DNA of 64,000 bases from Stenotrophomonas raiganjensis (SeqCode) (GCF_030658505.1 NZ_JAUTXR010000189.1:1-64000); one strand, 5' to 3'. Shown: positions 46,462 to 56,582, counted from the first letter of the stretch. Notes: generated by a model not told the origin, from the letters alone. Program-made: numbers and translations.

Positions 46462-47379
46462 ATGGCGCGACCCGACATCAACCGATCCGGCGAACTGGAA
46501 GTGTTCGTGCGGGTGATCGAGACCGGTGGCTTCTCCGCCGCCGCACGCACCCTGGATATGACGCCGTCGGCGGTGAGCAAGCTTGTGGCCCGGCTGGAGC
46601 AGCGGCTGGGTACGCGCCTGCTGCAACGCTCCACCCGCCAGCTGCAGCTGACCCCGGAGGGGTGTGCGTTCTACGAGCGTGGCCTGCGTGTGCTGGCCGA
46701 CCTGGATGAGGCCGAGCGCTGCGCCAGCGCCCATGCCGAGCCGCGCGGACGCTTGCGGGTCAATTCCAACGTCCCGTTCGGCCAGCATTTCCTGTTGCCG
46801 TTGCTGCCGGCGTTCCTCGAGCGCAACCCGCAGGTGGGCGTGGACCTGACCCTCAACGACGAGGTGATCGACCTGCTCGAGCAGCGCACCGACGTGGCGG
46901 TACGGGCTGGCCCGCTGAAGAGCTCCAGCCTGGTGGCGCGGCGGTTGGGCGCCACGCGGATGATGATCGTGGCTGCGCCGGCCTACGCGCGACGCCACGG
47001 CCTGCCGTGCAACGTGGAAGAACTACAGTCGCACAACCGTCTGGATATCGGTCATGCGCGCGCCATGCAGGGCTGGCCGCTGCTGCACGAGGGGCGTGAG
47101 CGGATGCTGCTGCCCAGCGGCAATGCACGCGCCAGCAATGGCGACGCTTTGCGCCAGCTGGTGCTGGGCGGGCTGGGCATGGCGCGGCTGGCGGCGTTCC
47201 AGGTGCAGCAGGACATCGCCGCCGGGCGCTTGCTGCCGGTGCTGGAAGAGGCCAATCCCGGCGACCTGGAAGAGGTGCACGCGGTGTTCCTGGGGCAGGG
47301 CGGTTACCTGCCGCTGCGGGTGCGCGCGTTCCTCGATTTCCTGGTGGAGAACGTCGATCTGACGCAGCCACGGGGGTAA
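46462..47379 (+). CDS. LysR-family transcriptional regulator
   Basis: A 305-residue LysR protein. The helix-turn-helix is GELEVFVRVIETGGFSAAARTLDMTPSAVSKLVARLEQRLG; the effector domain starts GRLRVNSNVPFGQHFLLPLL and includes DVAVRAGPLKSSSLVARRLG. It is divergent from the SGNH hydrolase gene, which it probably controls. A direct repeat in the shared promoter region is a candidate site. Confidence 0.9.
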   Translation: MARPDINRSGELEVFVRVIETGGFSAAARTLDMTPSAVSKLVARLEQRLGTRLLQRSTRQLQLTPEGCAFYERGLRVLADLDEAERCASAHAEPRGRLRVNSNVPFGQHFLLPLLPAFLERNPQVGVDLTLNDEVIDLLEQRTDVAVRAGPLKSSSLVARRLGATRMMIVAAPAYARRHGLPCNVEELQSHNRLDIGHARAMQGWPLLHEGRERMLLPSGNARASNGDALRQLVLGGLGMARLAAFQVQQDIAAGRLLPVLEEANPGDLEEVHAVFLGQGGYLPLRVRAFLDFLVENVDLTQPRG

Positions 47380-47420
47380 TGCCGGCCGCTGGGTGAGCTG
47401 TGCCGCGCTGTTGAGCGGAA

Positions 47421-47492
47421 GCCGAGCACGGGCTCGGCGCTACACGTCGGTTCGTTCGGGAAATCCTGTAGAGCCGAGCCCACGCTCGGCTC
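47421..47492. repeat. Inverted pair of GTAG palindromes
   Basis: GCCGAGCACGGGCTCGGCG ending CTAC (47421-47443) and GTAG with AGCCGAGCCCACGCTCGGCT (47468-47492), between the convergent LysR gene and recN. Confidence 0.8.
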
Positions 47493-47500
47493 CGTCCGCC

Positions 47501-49162
47501 TCAGGCCTGCAGCAGCTTGCGGGCGGCGGCGCGCGCTTCCTTGCTGACTTCCACGCCGCCGAGCATGCGCGCCAGTTCTTCCTCGCGTGCCTTGCTGTCC
47601 AGCTTTTCCACCGCGCTCTGGGTCATGCCCTCCACCGGTGCCTTGCTGACCCGGTAGTGCGCATGGCCCTTGGAGGCGACCTGTGGCAGGTGGGTCACGC
47701 ACAGGACCTGGCGCTTCTCGCCGAGTGCGCGCAGCTTCTGGCCGACGATGTCGGCCACTGCACCACCGATGCCGGAGTCGACTTCGTCGAACACCATGGT
47801 CGGCACTGCATCCAGGTCCAGCGCGGCCACTTCGATGGCCAGCGAAATGCGCGACAGTTCGCCCCCCGAGGCGACCTTGCGCAGGGCGCGCGGCGGCTGG
47901 CCGGCGTTGGCCGCCACCAGGAACTCCACACGCTCGGCACCCTGCGGGTCGGGCTTGCCGCTGTCCTGTGGCTCCAGCTCGATCAGGAACTGGCCGCCGC
48001 CCATGCCCAGCTCGGCGATGATGCTGGTGGTGGTGGCCGACAGCTCTGCCGCCGCCTTGCGGCGGCTCGCACTGAGCACCTCGGCCTGCACGCGCCAGGC
48101 CGCAGCGGCCTTGTCGATCTCGCCGGCCAGGCGCTGCAGGCGCTCGTCGGCGCCGCGCAGTTGTTCCACTTCGGCGTGCATGCGCTCGCGCTGCGCGCCC
48201 AGTTCGTCCATCGGCACGCGGTGCTTGCGGGCCAGGTCGTGCAGGCGGCCCAGGCGGCGCTCGTTCTCCTCGAACTGTTCCGGGTCGGCGTCGAGATCGT
48301 CGTGTACCCGGTCCAGCAGCGACAGGGCCTCGTGCAGCTGGATCGAGGCATTCTCGATCAGGCCGTCCACCTCGCCCAGGCGCGGATCGTGTTCGATCAG
48401 GCGCGACAGCTCGTGGCGCACCTGCTGCAGCAGGTCCAGCGCGGAACTGCCGTCGTCGCCGTTGAGCTGGTTGCTGGCCGCCTGGCAGGCGCTCAGCAGG
48501 GCGCTGGCATGGGCCTGGCGGCGGTGGCTGGCGCCAAGCGCGGCAATCGATTCCGGCTCCAGGTCTTCACGGTCCAGCTCGCGCAGCTGGTGTTCCAGGA
48601 AGCCGATCCGGTCACTGACGTCGCCCTGTTGCGACAGCGCCAGCGACTCGTCGACCAGCGCCTGCCAGGCCGCGGCAGCGCGGCGCACCTGCCGGCGCTC
48701 GTCCTCGTTGCCGGCATACGCATCCAGCAGGGCCAGCTGCGACGGCCGCGCCAACAGGGCCTGCTGCTCGTGCTGGCCGTGGATCTCCACCAGCAGCGAG
48801 GCCAGGTCGCCCAGCTGCGCCAGGGTCACCGGGCGGCCGTTGATCCACGCCCGTGAACCGCCATCGGCGCGGATCACGCGGCGCAGCTGGCACTGTTCCT
48901 CATCGTCCAGCTCGTTGTCGGCCAGCCACTGGCGCGCGGCCTGCAACTGGTCCAGCGCGAATTCGGCGGAAAGCTCGGCGCGGGCGGCGCCATGCCGGAC
49001 CACGCCGCTGTCGGCGCGCAGGCCGGACAGGAAGCCCAGCGCGTCGACCATCAGCGACTTGCCGGCGCCGGTCTCGCCTGAAACCACCGTCATGCCTGGC
49101 CCGAACTCCAGTTCGGTGGCGCGGACGACGGCGAAATCCTTGATCGAAAGATGTCTGAGCAT
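47501..49162 (-). CDS. recN: DNA repair protein RecN
   Basis: A 553-residue SMC-like ATPase for double-strand break repair. Walker A is VSGETGAGKSLMVDAL; two long coiled-coil arms fill about residues 150-370; the signature region is VASGGELSRISLAIE and Walker B is TMVFDEVDSGIGG. It begins MLRHLSIKDFAVV, as in E. coli. I saw no clear LexA box in the short upstream gap. It is divergent from hrcA. Confidence 0.96.
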   Translation of the reverse strand: MLRHLSIKDFAVVRATELEFGPGMTVVSGETGAGKSLMVDALGFLSGLRADSGVVRHGAARAELSAEFALDQLQAARQWLADNELDDEEQCQLRRVIRADGGSRAWINGRPVTLAQLGDLASLLVEIHGQHEQQALLARPSQLALLDAYAGNEDERRQVRRAAAAWQALVDESLALSQQGDVSDRIGFLEHQLRELDREDLEPESIAALGASHRRQAHASALLSACQAASNQLNGDDGSSALDLLQQVRHELSRLIEHDPRLGEVDGLIENASIQLHEALSLLDRVHDDLDADPEQFEENERRLGRLHDLARKHRVPMDELGAQRERMHAEVEQLRGADERLQRLAGEIDKAAAAWRVQAEVLSASRRKAAAELSATTTSIIAELGMGGGQFLIELEPQDSGKPDPQGAERVEFLVAANAGQPPRALRKVASGGELSRISLAIEVAALDLDAVPTMVFDEVDSGIGGAVADIVGQKLRALGEKRQVLCVTHLPQVASKGHAHYRVSKAPVEGMTQSAVEKLDSKAREEELARMLGGVEVSKEARAAARKLLQA

Positions 49163-49221
49163 GGGTAAGGGGGTATCAGCAGCCGCGCAACGCTAGCACG
49201 CGGGCGAGGGAGGTCCAATGA

Positions 49222-49248
49222 CTTGCCAAGGTGATGCGCCGCCATTAT
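49222..49248 (+). promoter_or_regulatory. Weak candidate sigma-32 promoter for hrcA
   Basis: CTTGCCA (49222-49228), 12 nt, GCCATTAT (49241-49248), with the hrcA ATG 30 nt downstream. Both halves deviate from the heat-shock consensus. No CIRCE inverted repeat is visible here. Confidence 0.35.
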
Positions 49249-49277
49249 CTAGTGTCCGTGTCTCACAGGTTGATTCC

Positions 49278-50342
49278 ATGCACGGTTCTCCCGACCAGCT
49301 TGCCCCGCGTGCGCGCCATCTGCTGCGCACGCTGATCGCGCGTTATATCCAGGACGGTGAGCCGGTCGGCTCGCAGACGCTGGCGCGCGTGGCCGGCCTG
49401 GAGGTCAGCCCGGCCACCATCCGCAACATCCTCGGCGACCTTGAGGACCTGGGGCTGCTGGCCTCGCCGCATACCTCGGCCGGGCGCATCCCGACCGCGC
49501 ATGGCTACCGGGTGTTCGTCGACAGCCTGCTGCAGATGCAGCCGCCGGGCGAGGGCGAGCTGGCCCGGTTGCGCCAGGAGCTGGCTGGCGGCGGCAGCAC
49601 CCAGGCCCTGCTCGGCAGCGCTTCGGAGCTGCTGTCGGCGATGAGCCACTTCGTCGGCGTGGTCAGCGCGCCGCGACGCGAGCAGTTCGCCTTCCGCCAG
49701 ATCGATTTCGTGGCGCTGGACGGTCGCCGGGTGCTGGCGATCCTGGTGTTCGCCGACAACGAGGTGCAGAACCGGGTGATCGAGACCCGGCAAGAGTTTG
49801 CGCCGGGCCAGCTGGAGCAGGTCGCCAACTACCTCAATGCCCATTTTGCTGGCCTGCCGATGGCCGAGATCCGCACCCGCCTGCTGCTGGAGCTGCGCGA
49901 CGCCCGGTCCGAACTGGAGCAGCTGCTGGCGCACAGCATCGAACTGGCCGAGCAGGCCCTGCAGCCGCCGGCCGACGACATGCTGGTAGCCGGCCAGACC
50001 CGCCTGATGGGCGTGCAGGACCTGTCCGACCTGGAGCGCCTGCGCGAGCTGTTCGAGCTGTTCTCCAGCAAGCGCGAGATCCTGCAGCTGCTGGAGCGGA
50101 CCATCCAGGCGCCAGGCGTGCGCATCTTCATCGGCGAAGAGACCGGAATGATGCCGCTGCAGGGCGTCTCGCTGGTCACCGCTCCGTACACGGCCAACGG
50201 CCAGGTGCTGGGGGTGCTGGGGGTGATCGGTCCCAAGCGGATGGCCTACGACCGGGTGATCCCGCTGGTCCAGGCCACCGCGGATGTGCTTGGCGCGGCC
50301 TTTTCACCGGCCGGACGCACGCCGGGAACATCCGACGCTTGA
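49278..50342 (+). CDS. hrcA: Heat-inducible transcription repressor HrcA
   Basis: A 354-residue repressor that binds CIRCE operators upstream of chaperonin genes. The winged helix is RARHLLRTLIARYIQDGEPVGSQTLARVAGLEVSPATIRNILGDLE; later family marks are TSAGRIPTAHGYRVFVD and GVIGPKRMAYDRVIPLV. The start was set at MHGSPDQL; an ATG at 49218 would add 20 residues of unlikely sequence. grpE begins 63 nt after the stop and has its own promoter overlapping the hrcA end. Confidence 0.94.
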   Translation: MHGSPDQLAPRARHLLRTLIARYIQDGEPVGSQTLARVAGLEVSPATIRNILGDLEDLGLLASPHTSAGRIPTAHGYRVFVDSLLQMQPPGEGELARLRQELAGGGSTQALLGSASELLSAMSHFVGVVSAPRREQFAFRQIDFVALDGRRVLAILVFADNEVQNRVIETRQEFAPGQLEQVANYLNAHFAGLPMAEIRTRLLLELRDARSELEQLLAHSIELAEQALQPPADDMLVAGQTRLMGVQDLSDLERLRELFELFSSKREILQLLERTIQAPGVRIFIGEETGMMPLQGVSLVTAPYTANGQVLGVLGVIGPKRMAYDRVIPLVQATADVLGAAFSPAGRTPGTSDA

Positions 50343-50364
50343 AACGCAGCATCCCGCCCACACT
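50338..50364 (+). promoter_or_regulatory. Sigma-32-type promoter for grpE
   Basis: CTTGAAA (50338-50344), 12 nt, CCCACACT (50357-50364). The -35 is a perfect match and includes the hrcA stop codon. The grpE ATG is 41 nt downstream. Confidence 0.75.
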
Positions 50365-50405
50365 AGGGTGGGTGGAGGCGGAGAGTGACCGCCAGGGACC
50401 CAGAC

Positions 50406-50921
50406 ATGAACCACGAACAGCCAGATATCGAATCCCAGCAGAGTGCCGCCGATGCGGCTGCCACCGCCGGCGTCAACGACGAAGTCGAGCGCCTGCGCGC
50501 CGAAATCGAGCAGGTCAAGGCCGATGCGCTGCGTGAGCGCGCCGACCTGGAAAACCAGCGCAAGCGTGTTGCCCGTGACATCGAGCAGGCCCGCAAGTTC
50601 GCCAACGAGAAGCTGCTGGGCGAGCTGCTGCCGGTGTTCGACAGCCTGGACGCCGGCCTGAAGGCCGCCGGCGACGACCCTCACCCGCTGCGCGAAGGCC
50701 TGGAGCTGACCTACAAGCAGCTGCTGAAGGTCGCCGCCGACAACGGCTTGGCACTGCTGGATCCGATCGGCCAGCCGTTCAACCCGGAACACCACCAGGC
50801 CATCAGCCAGGTGCCGACCCCGGGCGCTGCCCCGGGCAGCGTGGTGACCGTGTTCCAGAAGGGCTACCTGCTCAACGAGCGCCTGCTGCGGCCGGCGCTG
50901 GTGGTGGTGGCCGCCGACTGA
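50406..50921 (+). CDS. grpE: Nucleotide exchange factor GrpE
   Basis: A 171-residue homodimeric cochaperone that releases ADP from DnaK. A long N-terminal helix (about residues 25-75, [20 protein letters not shown]) is followed by the beta domain with the signature [10 protein letters not shown] and the end [23 protein letters not shown]. It precedes dnaK in the conserved order. Confidence 0.96.
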   Translation: MNHEQPDIESQQSAADAAATAGVNDEVERLRAEIEQVKADALRERADLENQRKRVARDIEQARKFANEKLLGELLPVFDSLDAGLKAAGDDPHPLREGLELTYKQLLKVAADNGLALLDPIGQPFNPEHHQAISQVPTPGAAPGSVVTVFQKGYLLNERLLRPALVVVAAD

Positions 50922-51009
50922 TCCCGCAGGGCCGGGCGGCGGACAGACCCGTCACCCGACCCGACGCTGAACGCGCCGGATCGTCGGAAACACAGCGTTC
51001 GGGAGGTGG

Positions 51010-51038
51010 CTTGAATGTTCCACGAGCCTCCCCCACAT
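51010..51038 (+). promoter_or_regulatory. Sigma-32-type promoter for dnaK
   Basis: CTTGAAT (51010-51016), 14 nt, CCCCACAT (51031-51038). A near-consensus heat-shock promoter 63 nt before the dnaK ATG. There is no CIRCE element in the gap. Confidence 0.85.
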
Positions 51039-51101
51039 CGTATTCATCCACCGGCCGCACGGCCGGACTGACCCCAACAAGCATCCTCAGGAGTCTCCCC
51101 C

Positions 51102-53024
51102 ATGGGCAAGATCATTGGTATCGACCTCGGCACCACCAACTCGTGCGTGGCGATCATGGACGGCGGCAAGGCCCGCGTCATCGAGAATTCGGAAGGCGAT
51201 CGCACCACCCCGTCGATCGTCGCCTACACCAAGGACGGCGAAGTCCTGGTCGGTGCCTCGGCCAAGCGCCAGGCCGTGACCAACCCGAAGAACACGTTCT
51301 ACGCGGTGAAGCGCCTGATCGGCCGCAAGTTCACCGACGCCGAAGTGCAGAAGGACATCGCCCACGTCCCGTACAGCATCCTGGCCCATGACAATGGCGA
51401 CGCCTGGGTGGCCACCAGCGACGGCAAGAAGATGGCCCCGCAGGAAATCTCGGCCAAGGTGCTGGAGAAGATGAAGAAGACCGCCGAGGACTTCCTCGGT
51501 GAGAAGGTCACCGAAGCGGTCATCACCGTGCCGGCCTACTTCAACGACAGCCAGCGCCAGGCGACCAAGGACGCCGGCCGCATCGCCGGCCTGGACGTCA
51601 AGCGCATCATCAATGAGCCGACCGCGGCCGCGCTGGCCTATGGCCTGGACAAGGGCGACAACAAGGATCGCAAGATCGTGGTGTACGACCTGGGCGGCGG
51701 CACCTTCGACGTCTCGGTGATCGAGATCGCCAACGTCGACGGTGAGAAGCAGTTCGAAGTGCTGGCCACCAACGGCGACACCTTCCTGGGTGGCGAAGAC
51801 TTCGACAACCGCGTCATCGAGTACCTGGTTGAAGAATTCAACAAGGACCAGGGCATCGACCTGCGCAAGGATCCGCTGGCCCTGCAGCGCCTGAAGGATG
51901 CTGCCGAGCGCGCCAAGATCGAGCTGTCCAGCGCCCAGCAGACCGAAGTGAACCTGCCGTACGTCACTGCCGACGCGTCGGGTCCGAAGCACCTGAACAT
52001 CAAGCTGACCCGCGCCAAGCTGGAAGCGCTGGTGGACGACCTGATCAAGAAGTCGATCGAGCCGTGCCGCGTCGCGCTGAACGATGCCGGCCTGCGTTCG
52101 AGCGACATCAGCGAAGTGATCCTGGTCGGCGGCCAGACCCGCATGCCGAAGGTGCAGCAGGCGGTGACCGAGTTCTTCGGCAAGGAACCGCGCAAGGACG
52201 TCAACCCGGACGAAGCCGTGGCACTGGGTGCGGCGATCCAGGGCGGCGTGCTCGGCGGCGACGTCAAGGACGTGCTGCTGCTGGACGTGACCCCGCTGTC
52301 GCTGGGCATCGAGACCATGGGCGGCGTGTTCACCAAGATCATCGAGAAGAACACCACCATCCCGACCAAGGCCTCGCAGGTGTTCTCCACCGCCGAGGAC
52401 AACCAGTCGGCCGTGACCGTGCACGTGCTGCAGGGTGAGCGCGAACAGGCCCGCTTCAACAAGTCGCTGGCCAAGTTCGACCTGTCCGGCATCGAGCCGG
52501 CCCCGCGCGGCCTGCCGCAGGTGGAAGTGTCCTTCGACATCGACGCCAACGGCATCCTGCACGTGTCGGCCAAGGACAAGAAGACCAACAAGGAACAGAA
52601 GGTCGAGATCAAGGCCGGTTCGGGCCTGTCCGAGGAAGAGATCGCACGCATGGTCGCCGACGCGGAAGCCAACCGCGAAGAAGACAAGAAGTTCCAGGAA
52701 CTGGTGCAGGCCCGCAACCAGGCCGACGCCCTGATCCACGGCACCCGCAGCGCCATCACCGAGCACGGCAGCAAGGTAGGCGGCGATGTCATCGGCAAGG
52801 TCGAGGCGGCGCTGGCCGACCTGGAAACCGCGATGAAGGGTGACGACAAGGCACAGATCGAAGCCAAGTCGAAGGCACTGGAAGAAGCTGGCCAGTCGCT
52901 GTTCGCCGCCGCTTCGGCCGACCAGGGCGGCGCCCCGGGTGCCGACGCTGGCAACGCCGGCAAGGCGCAGGATGACGTGGTCGACGCCGAGTTCACCGAA
53001 GTCAAGGACGACAAGAAGTCCTGA
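51102..53024 (+). CDS. dnaK: Molecular chaperone DnaK (Hsp70)
   Basis: A 640-residue Hsp70. The ATPase domain has [54 protein letters not shown] and [15 protein letters not shown]. The linker [16 protein letters not shown] leads to the substrate-binding domain and a helical lid, with the C-terminal tail [12 protein letters not shown]. Shine-Dalgarno AGGAG lies 8 nt upstream. It has its own promoter and a terminator-like stem after it. Confidence 0.98.
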   Translation: MGKIIGIDLGTTNSCVAIMDGGKARVIENSEGDRTTPSIVAYTKDGEVLVGASAKRQAVTNPKNTFYAVKRLIGRKFTDAEVQKDIAHVPYSILAHDNGDAWVATSDGKKMAPQEISAKVLEKMKKTAEDFLGEKVTEAVITVPAYFNDSQRQATKDAGRIAGLDVKRIINEPTAAALAYGLDKGDNKDRKIVVYDLGGGTFDVSVIEIANVDGEKQFEVLATNGDTFLGGEDFDNRVIEYLVEEFNKDQGIDLRKDPLALQRLKDAAERAKIELSSAQQTEVNLPYVTADASGPKHLNIKLTRAKLEALVDDLIKKSIEPCRVALNDAGLRSSDISEVILVGGQTRMPKVQQAVTEFFGKEPRKDVNPDEAVALGAAIQGGVLGGDVKDVLLLDVTPLSLGIETMGGVFTKIIEKNTTIPTKASQVFSTAEDNQSAVTVHVLQGEREQARFNKSLAKFDLSGIEPAPRGLPQVEVSFDIDANGILHVSAKDKKTNKEQKVEIKAGSGLSEEEIARMVADAEANREEDKKFQELVQARNQADALIHGTRSAITEHGSKVGGDVIGKVEAALADLETAMKGDDKAQIEAKSKALEEAGQSLFAAASADQGGAPGADAGNAGKAQDDVVDAEFTEVKDDKKS

Positions 53025-53036
53025 TCCGGACCGACA

Positions 53037-53061
53037 CGGGACGCTGGCCACCAGCGTCCCG
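53037..53061 (+). terminator. Hairpin terminator after dnaK
   Basis: CGGGACGCTGG, loop CCA, CCAGCGTCCCG, then TTGTCGC. It separates dnaK from dnaJ; the short T-run allows partial read-through. Confidence 0.65.
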
Positions 53062-53178
53062 TTGTCGCATCAGGGTCCTGACCGCCCACCGGCGTGTCGG
53101 GGCGCCCGACGCAAGAGCGGACCTGGTTCCGCTCTTCCGCTTTGACGAATCCCGACTTTCCGGAACCAGATCCACGAT

Positions 53179-54303
53179 ATGAGCAAGCGCGATTACTACG
53201 AAGTGCTGGGCGTTGCCCGCACCGCCACCGATGAAGAGCTGAAGAAGGCCTACCGTCGTTGCGCGATGAAGTTCCACCCGGACCGCAACCCGGGCGATAC
53301 GGCGGCCGAAGCCTCCTTCAAGGAGTGCAAGGAAGCCTACGAAGTGCTGTCCGACGGCAACAAGCGCCGCATGTACGACAGCCACGGCCACGCCGCGTTC
53401 GAACACGGCATGGGTGGCGGCGGTCCGGGCGGCCCGGACATGAACGATATCTTCGGCGATATCTTCGGCAACATCTTTGGCGGCGGTGGCGGTGGTCCGC
53501 GCCAAGCCCGTCGCGGCGCCGACATCGGCTACGTGATGGAGCTGGACCTGGAAGAAGCGGTGCGCGGCGTCGAGCGCCGCATCGAGATTCCGACCCTGGC
53601 CGAGTGCGGCGACTGCGATGGCAGTGGCTCGGAAGACGGCAAGGTCGAGACCTGCAACGTCTGCCATGGCCGTGGCCAGGTGCGCATCCAGCGCGGCATC
53701 TTCGCCATGCAGCAGGCCTGCCACAACTGCGGCGGCCGCGGCCAGATCATCGCCAAGCCCTGCAAGACCTGCCACGGCAATGGCCGTGTCGAGGAAGACA
53801 AGGTGCTGTCGGTGAAGGTGCCGGCCGGCGTCGATACCGGCGACCGCATCCGCCTGCAGGGCGAGGGCGAGGCCGGCCCGGCCGGTACGCCGCCGGGTGA
53901 CCTGTACGTGGAAGTGCGCGTGCGCGAGCACGCCATCTTCCAGCGCGATGGCGACGACCTGCACTGCGAAGTGCCGATCCGCATCTCGCAGGCAGCACTG
54001 GGCGACACCGTGCGCGTGGCCACCCTGGGCGGCGAAGCGGAGATCCGCATCCCGGCCGAGACCCAGACCGGCAAGCTGTTCCGCCTGCGCGGCAAGGGCG
54101 TGCGTTCGGTGCGCAGCCGCAGCGAAGGCGACCTGTACTGCCGCGTGGTGGTGGAGACGCCGGTGAACCTCACCAACGAGCAGCGCAAGCTGCTGGAACA
54201 GTTCGAAGCCACCTTCGTCGGCGAGGAAGCGCGCAAGCATTCGCCGAAATCGGCCACTTTCATCGACGGCGTGAAAGGCTTCTGGGACCGGATGACGTCC
54301 TGA
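53179..54303 (+). CDS. dnaJ: Chaperone protein DnaJ (Hsp40)
   Basis: A 374-residue type I DnaJ. The J domain (residues 1-70) has the HPD motif ([10 protein letters not shown]). A Gly/Phe region follows (about 75-115), then four zinc-binding repeats: [24 protein letters not shown] and CKTCHGNG. The C-terminal substrate domain ends [12 protein letters not shown]. It stimulates DnaK ATPase. Confidence 0.97.
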   Translation: MSKRDYYEVLGVARTATDEELKKAYRRCAMKFHPDRNPGDTAAEASFKECKEAYEVLSDGNKRRMYDSHGHAAFEHGMGGGGPGGPDMNDIFGDIFGNIFGGGGGGPRQARRGADIGYVMELDLEEAVRGVERRIEIPTLAECGDCDGSGSEDGKVETCNVCHGRGQVRIQRGIFAMQQACHNCGGRGQIIAKPCKTCHGNGRVEEDKVLSVKVPAGVDTGDRIRLQGEGEAGPAGTPPGDLYVEVRVREHAIFQRDGDDLHCEVPIRISQAALGDTVRVATLGGEAEIRIPAETQTGKLFRLRGKGVRSVRSRSEGDLYCRVVVETPVNLTNEQRKLLEQFEATFVGEEARKHSPKSATFIDGVKGFWDRMTS

Positions 54304-54326
54304 GTTTTCAACGCAAGCGTTGAACG

Positions 54327-54349
54327 GTAGCGCCGGGCCATGCCCGGCG
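54327..54349 (+). repeat. GTAG palindrome that may terminate dnaJ
   Basis: GTAG with CGCCGGGCCATGCCCGGCG, then TTTTCG, 24 nt after the dnaJ stop. The stem and T-run would serve as an intrinsic terminator, an example of a repeat taking a cellular role. Confidence 0.65.
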
Positions 54350-54398
54350 TTTTCGTTTGCGATCGGCGGTGGTTTCCGCCGGGCATGCGCCGCTGTGG

Positions 54399-54423
54399 CA
54401 GATCCACGCCATGCGTGGATGCG
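54399..54423 (+). repeat. GTAG-like palindrome (TCCACGC subtype)
   Basis: CAGATCCACGCCATGCGTGG ending ATGCG. The head is CAG in place of GTAG. It adjoins the end of the AraC-type gene. Confidence 0.55.
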
Positions 54424-54424
54424 G

Positions 54425-55225
54425 TTACCGGAAAAATGCCGCGGGCGTCTGCCCCAGCTGGCGCTTGAACATGCTGGTGAACGCGCTGGGGCTGTCGTAG
54501 CCCATCGCCAGCGCGACATCGATGACCTTGTCGCCCACCGCCAGCCGCTCCAGTGCGGCCAGCAGCCGTGCCTGCTGCCGCCATTGCCCGAAGGTCATGC
54601 CCAGTTCGCTGGCGAAATGGCGCTGGATGGTTTTCACGTCCACCTGCAGCGCCTGCGCCCAGTCCTGCAGCGTGGCGTCGTCGCCGGGATGCTTCTGGAT
54701 GTGCTGGCAGATCCGCTGCAGGCGAGGTTCGGTCGGCGCGGGAAGATGCAGCGGCAGCACGTCCATGCGGTGCAGTTCGTCCAGCAGCAGGCGCACCACG
54801 CGACCGTCGCGGCTGTCATCTTCGTGCGCGGTCTCGATCAGGCTGGCCGCCAGCAGCAGTTCGCGAAGCAGCGGCGCGACCTGCACCGCGAACGCCTCGT
54901 GCGGCAGCTGCGGCGCGAAATCCGGTTCTACATACAGGCTGCGCATGTGCACCTCGGCAATGCAGTCCACCGCATGTGCCATGCCGGCCGGAACCCAGAT
55001 CGCGCGGGTGGACGGCACCACCCAGCGGCCGCCTTCCGCGCGTACGACCATCAGGCCGGACATGGCGAAGACCAACTGATGACGGCGATGCCGGTGGGGC
55101 GCGATGTGGGTACCGGGCGGGTAGTGGCGGGCGCGGCAGGTCACCGGGCGATGCACTGGCACTTCGTTCCACGGCGCGGTTTCACGTACCGGGCAGGAAG
55201 CGATGTCCTTTTTGCGATAGGCCAT
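54425..55225 (-). CDS. AraC-family regulator with cupin sensor domain
   Basis: A 266-residue regulator. The N-terminal cupin has PPGTHIAPHRHRRHQLVFAMSG (metal/ligand pocket His residues). The C-terminal pair of helix-turn-helices has LQVDVKTIQRHFASELGMTFGQWRQQ and VALAMGYDSPSAFTSMFKRQLGQTPAAFFR. It is divergent from the fosmidomycin-type exporter gene and likely controls it. The start was set at MAYRKKD. Confidence 0.92.
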   Translation of the reverse strand: MAYRKKDIASCPVRETAPWNEVPVHRPVTCRARHYPPGTHIAPHRHRRHQLVFAMSGLMVVRAEGGRWVVPSTRAIWVPAGMAHAVDCIAEVHMRSLYVEPDFAPQLPHEAFAVQVAPLLRELLLAASLIETAHEDDSRDGRVVRLLLDELHRMDVLPLHLPAPTEPRLQRICQHIQKHPGDDATLQDWAQALQVDVKTIQRHFASELGMTFGQWRQQARLLAALERLAVGDKVIDVALAMGYDSPSAFTSMFKRQLGQTPAAFFR

Positions 55226-55297
55226 GACCCGAACGCGGCAGAAGGGAGGAGGAGGCAACCGTAGCATGCGTGGCTCGCCCCCAACCTGACTGCGTCC

Positions 55298-56497
55298 ATG
55301 TCCGCCTTGGCTTCTCCCGCAACGACCTCACGCCCGGTGGCTCCCGGCGTGTTGGCCGCCATCTCCACCTCGCATGTCGTCAACGACATGATGCAGTCGC
55401 TGATCCTGGCCATCTATCCGGTGATCAAGGGCGGCTTCAATCTCAGCTTCACCCAGATCGGCCTGATCACGCTGACCTACCAGCTCACCGCTTCCATCTT
55501 CCAGCCGCTGATCGGCATGGCCACAGATCGTCGCCCGGCACCGTATTCGCTGCCGATCGGCATGGCCTCGACCCTGTGCGGCATGCTGCTGCTTGGCTTC
55601 GCGCCGAACTACGCGGTGGTGCTGCTGGCGGCGGCGATGGTCGGCATCGGTTCGGCCATCTTCCACCCGGAAGCCTCGCGCATTGCGCGGCTGGCCTCGG
55701 GGGGCCGGCATGGCTTCGCGCAATCGGTGTTCCAGGTCGGCGGCAACTTCGGTACCGCGTTGGGCCCGCTGATTGCAGCGGCAGTGATCGTGCCGTATGG
55801 CCAGCATGCCGCCTCGTGGTTCGCCGGTGCCGCCCTGATCGGCATTGCGTTGCTGACCTATGTTGGCCGCTGGTACGCGCTGCACCTGGGCACGCCGCGT
55901 CCGGCCAGTACCGCGGCGATGGCGCCGCGGCACCCGCCGCGCACCGTGGCCAGGGTACTGGCGATCCTGCTGGTGCTGATCTTCAGCAAGTATTTCTACA
56001 TGGCCAGCATCGGCAGCTACTTCACCTTCTACCTGATCCACCACTTCGGCGTTGCGGTGGCACAGGCGCAGCTGCACCTGTTCGCGTTCCTGGTGGCGTC
56101 CGCCGCCGGTGGCTTCCTCGGTGGGCCATTGGGCGACCGCATTGGCCGCAAGCCGATCATCTGGACCTCGATCCTGGGCGTGGCGCCGTTCGCATTGATG
56201 CTGCCGCATGCCGACCTGTTCTGGACCACGGTGCTGGCCGTGCTGATCGGCTTCGTGCTGTCCTCGGCGTTCTCGGCGATCGTGGTCTATGCGCAGGAAA
56301 TGATGCCGCACCGCATCGGCATGGTGTCCGGCCTGTTCTTCGGCTTCGCGTTCGGCATGGGCGGGCTGGGAGCGGCGGTGCTAGGTCTGCTGGCGGACAG
56401 GACCAGCATTGAATACGTCTACCACCTGACCTCGTTCCTGCCGCTGCTGGGCATCGTGGCGGCATGGCTGCCGCCATCGCGCCCTGCTGCTCACTGA
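55298..56497 (+). CDS. fsr: Fosmidomycin-resistance-type MFS exporter
   Basis: A 399-residue inner-membrane protein with about 12 transmembrane helices. It matches the Fsr group: STSHVVNDMMQSLILAIYPVIKGGFNLSFTQIG at the N-terminus, GIGSAIFHPEASRIARLAS, GGFLGGPLGDRIGRKPIIW and AQEMMPHRIGMVSGLFFGFAFGMGG. Fsr exports fosmidomycin in E. coli; the natural substrate is unknown. It is divergent from an AraC-type regulator. Confidence 0.92.
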   Translation: MSALASPATTSRPVAPGVLAAISTSHVVNDMMQSLILAIYPVIKGGFNLSFTQIGLITLTYQLTASIFQPLIGMATDRRPAPYSLPIGMASTLCGMLLLGFAPNYAVVLLAAAMVGIGSAIFHPEASRIARLASGGRHGFAQSVFQVGGNFGTALGPLIAAAVIVPYGQHAASWFAGAALIGIALLTYVGRWYALHLGTPRPASTAAMAPRHPPRTVARVLAILLVLIFSKYFYMASIGSYFTFYLIHHFGVAVAQAQLHLFAFLVASAAGGFLGGPLGDRIGRKPIIWTSILGVAPFALMLPHADLFWTTVLAVLIGFVLSSAFSAIVVYAQEMMPHRIGMVSGLFFGFAFGMGGLGAAVLGLLADRTSIEYVYHLTSFLPLLGIVAAWLPPSRPAAH

Positions 56498-56582
56498 GGG
56501 GGTTTGGTTTGCAGGGCTTGCAGCCCTGCACCTGCTGCAAGCCCGAGCCGAAGCAACAGCAGAAGCTGGCTAGCCGTGGGTT

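Noticed and set aside
49163..49277. LexA box for recN
   Set aside because: No TTAGTA-type or CTG-N10-CAG-type palindrome is visible in the short recN-hrcA gap.
51087..53051. 654-codon minus-strand frame opposite dnaK
   Set aside because: Shadow of dnaK. Dual-strand open frames are expected from the third-position GC bias here.
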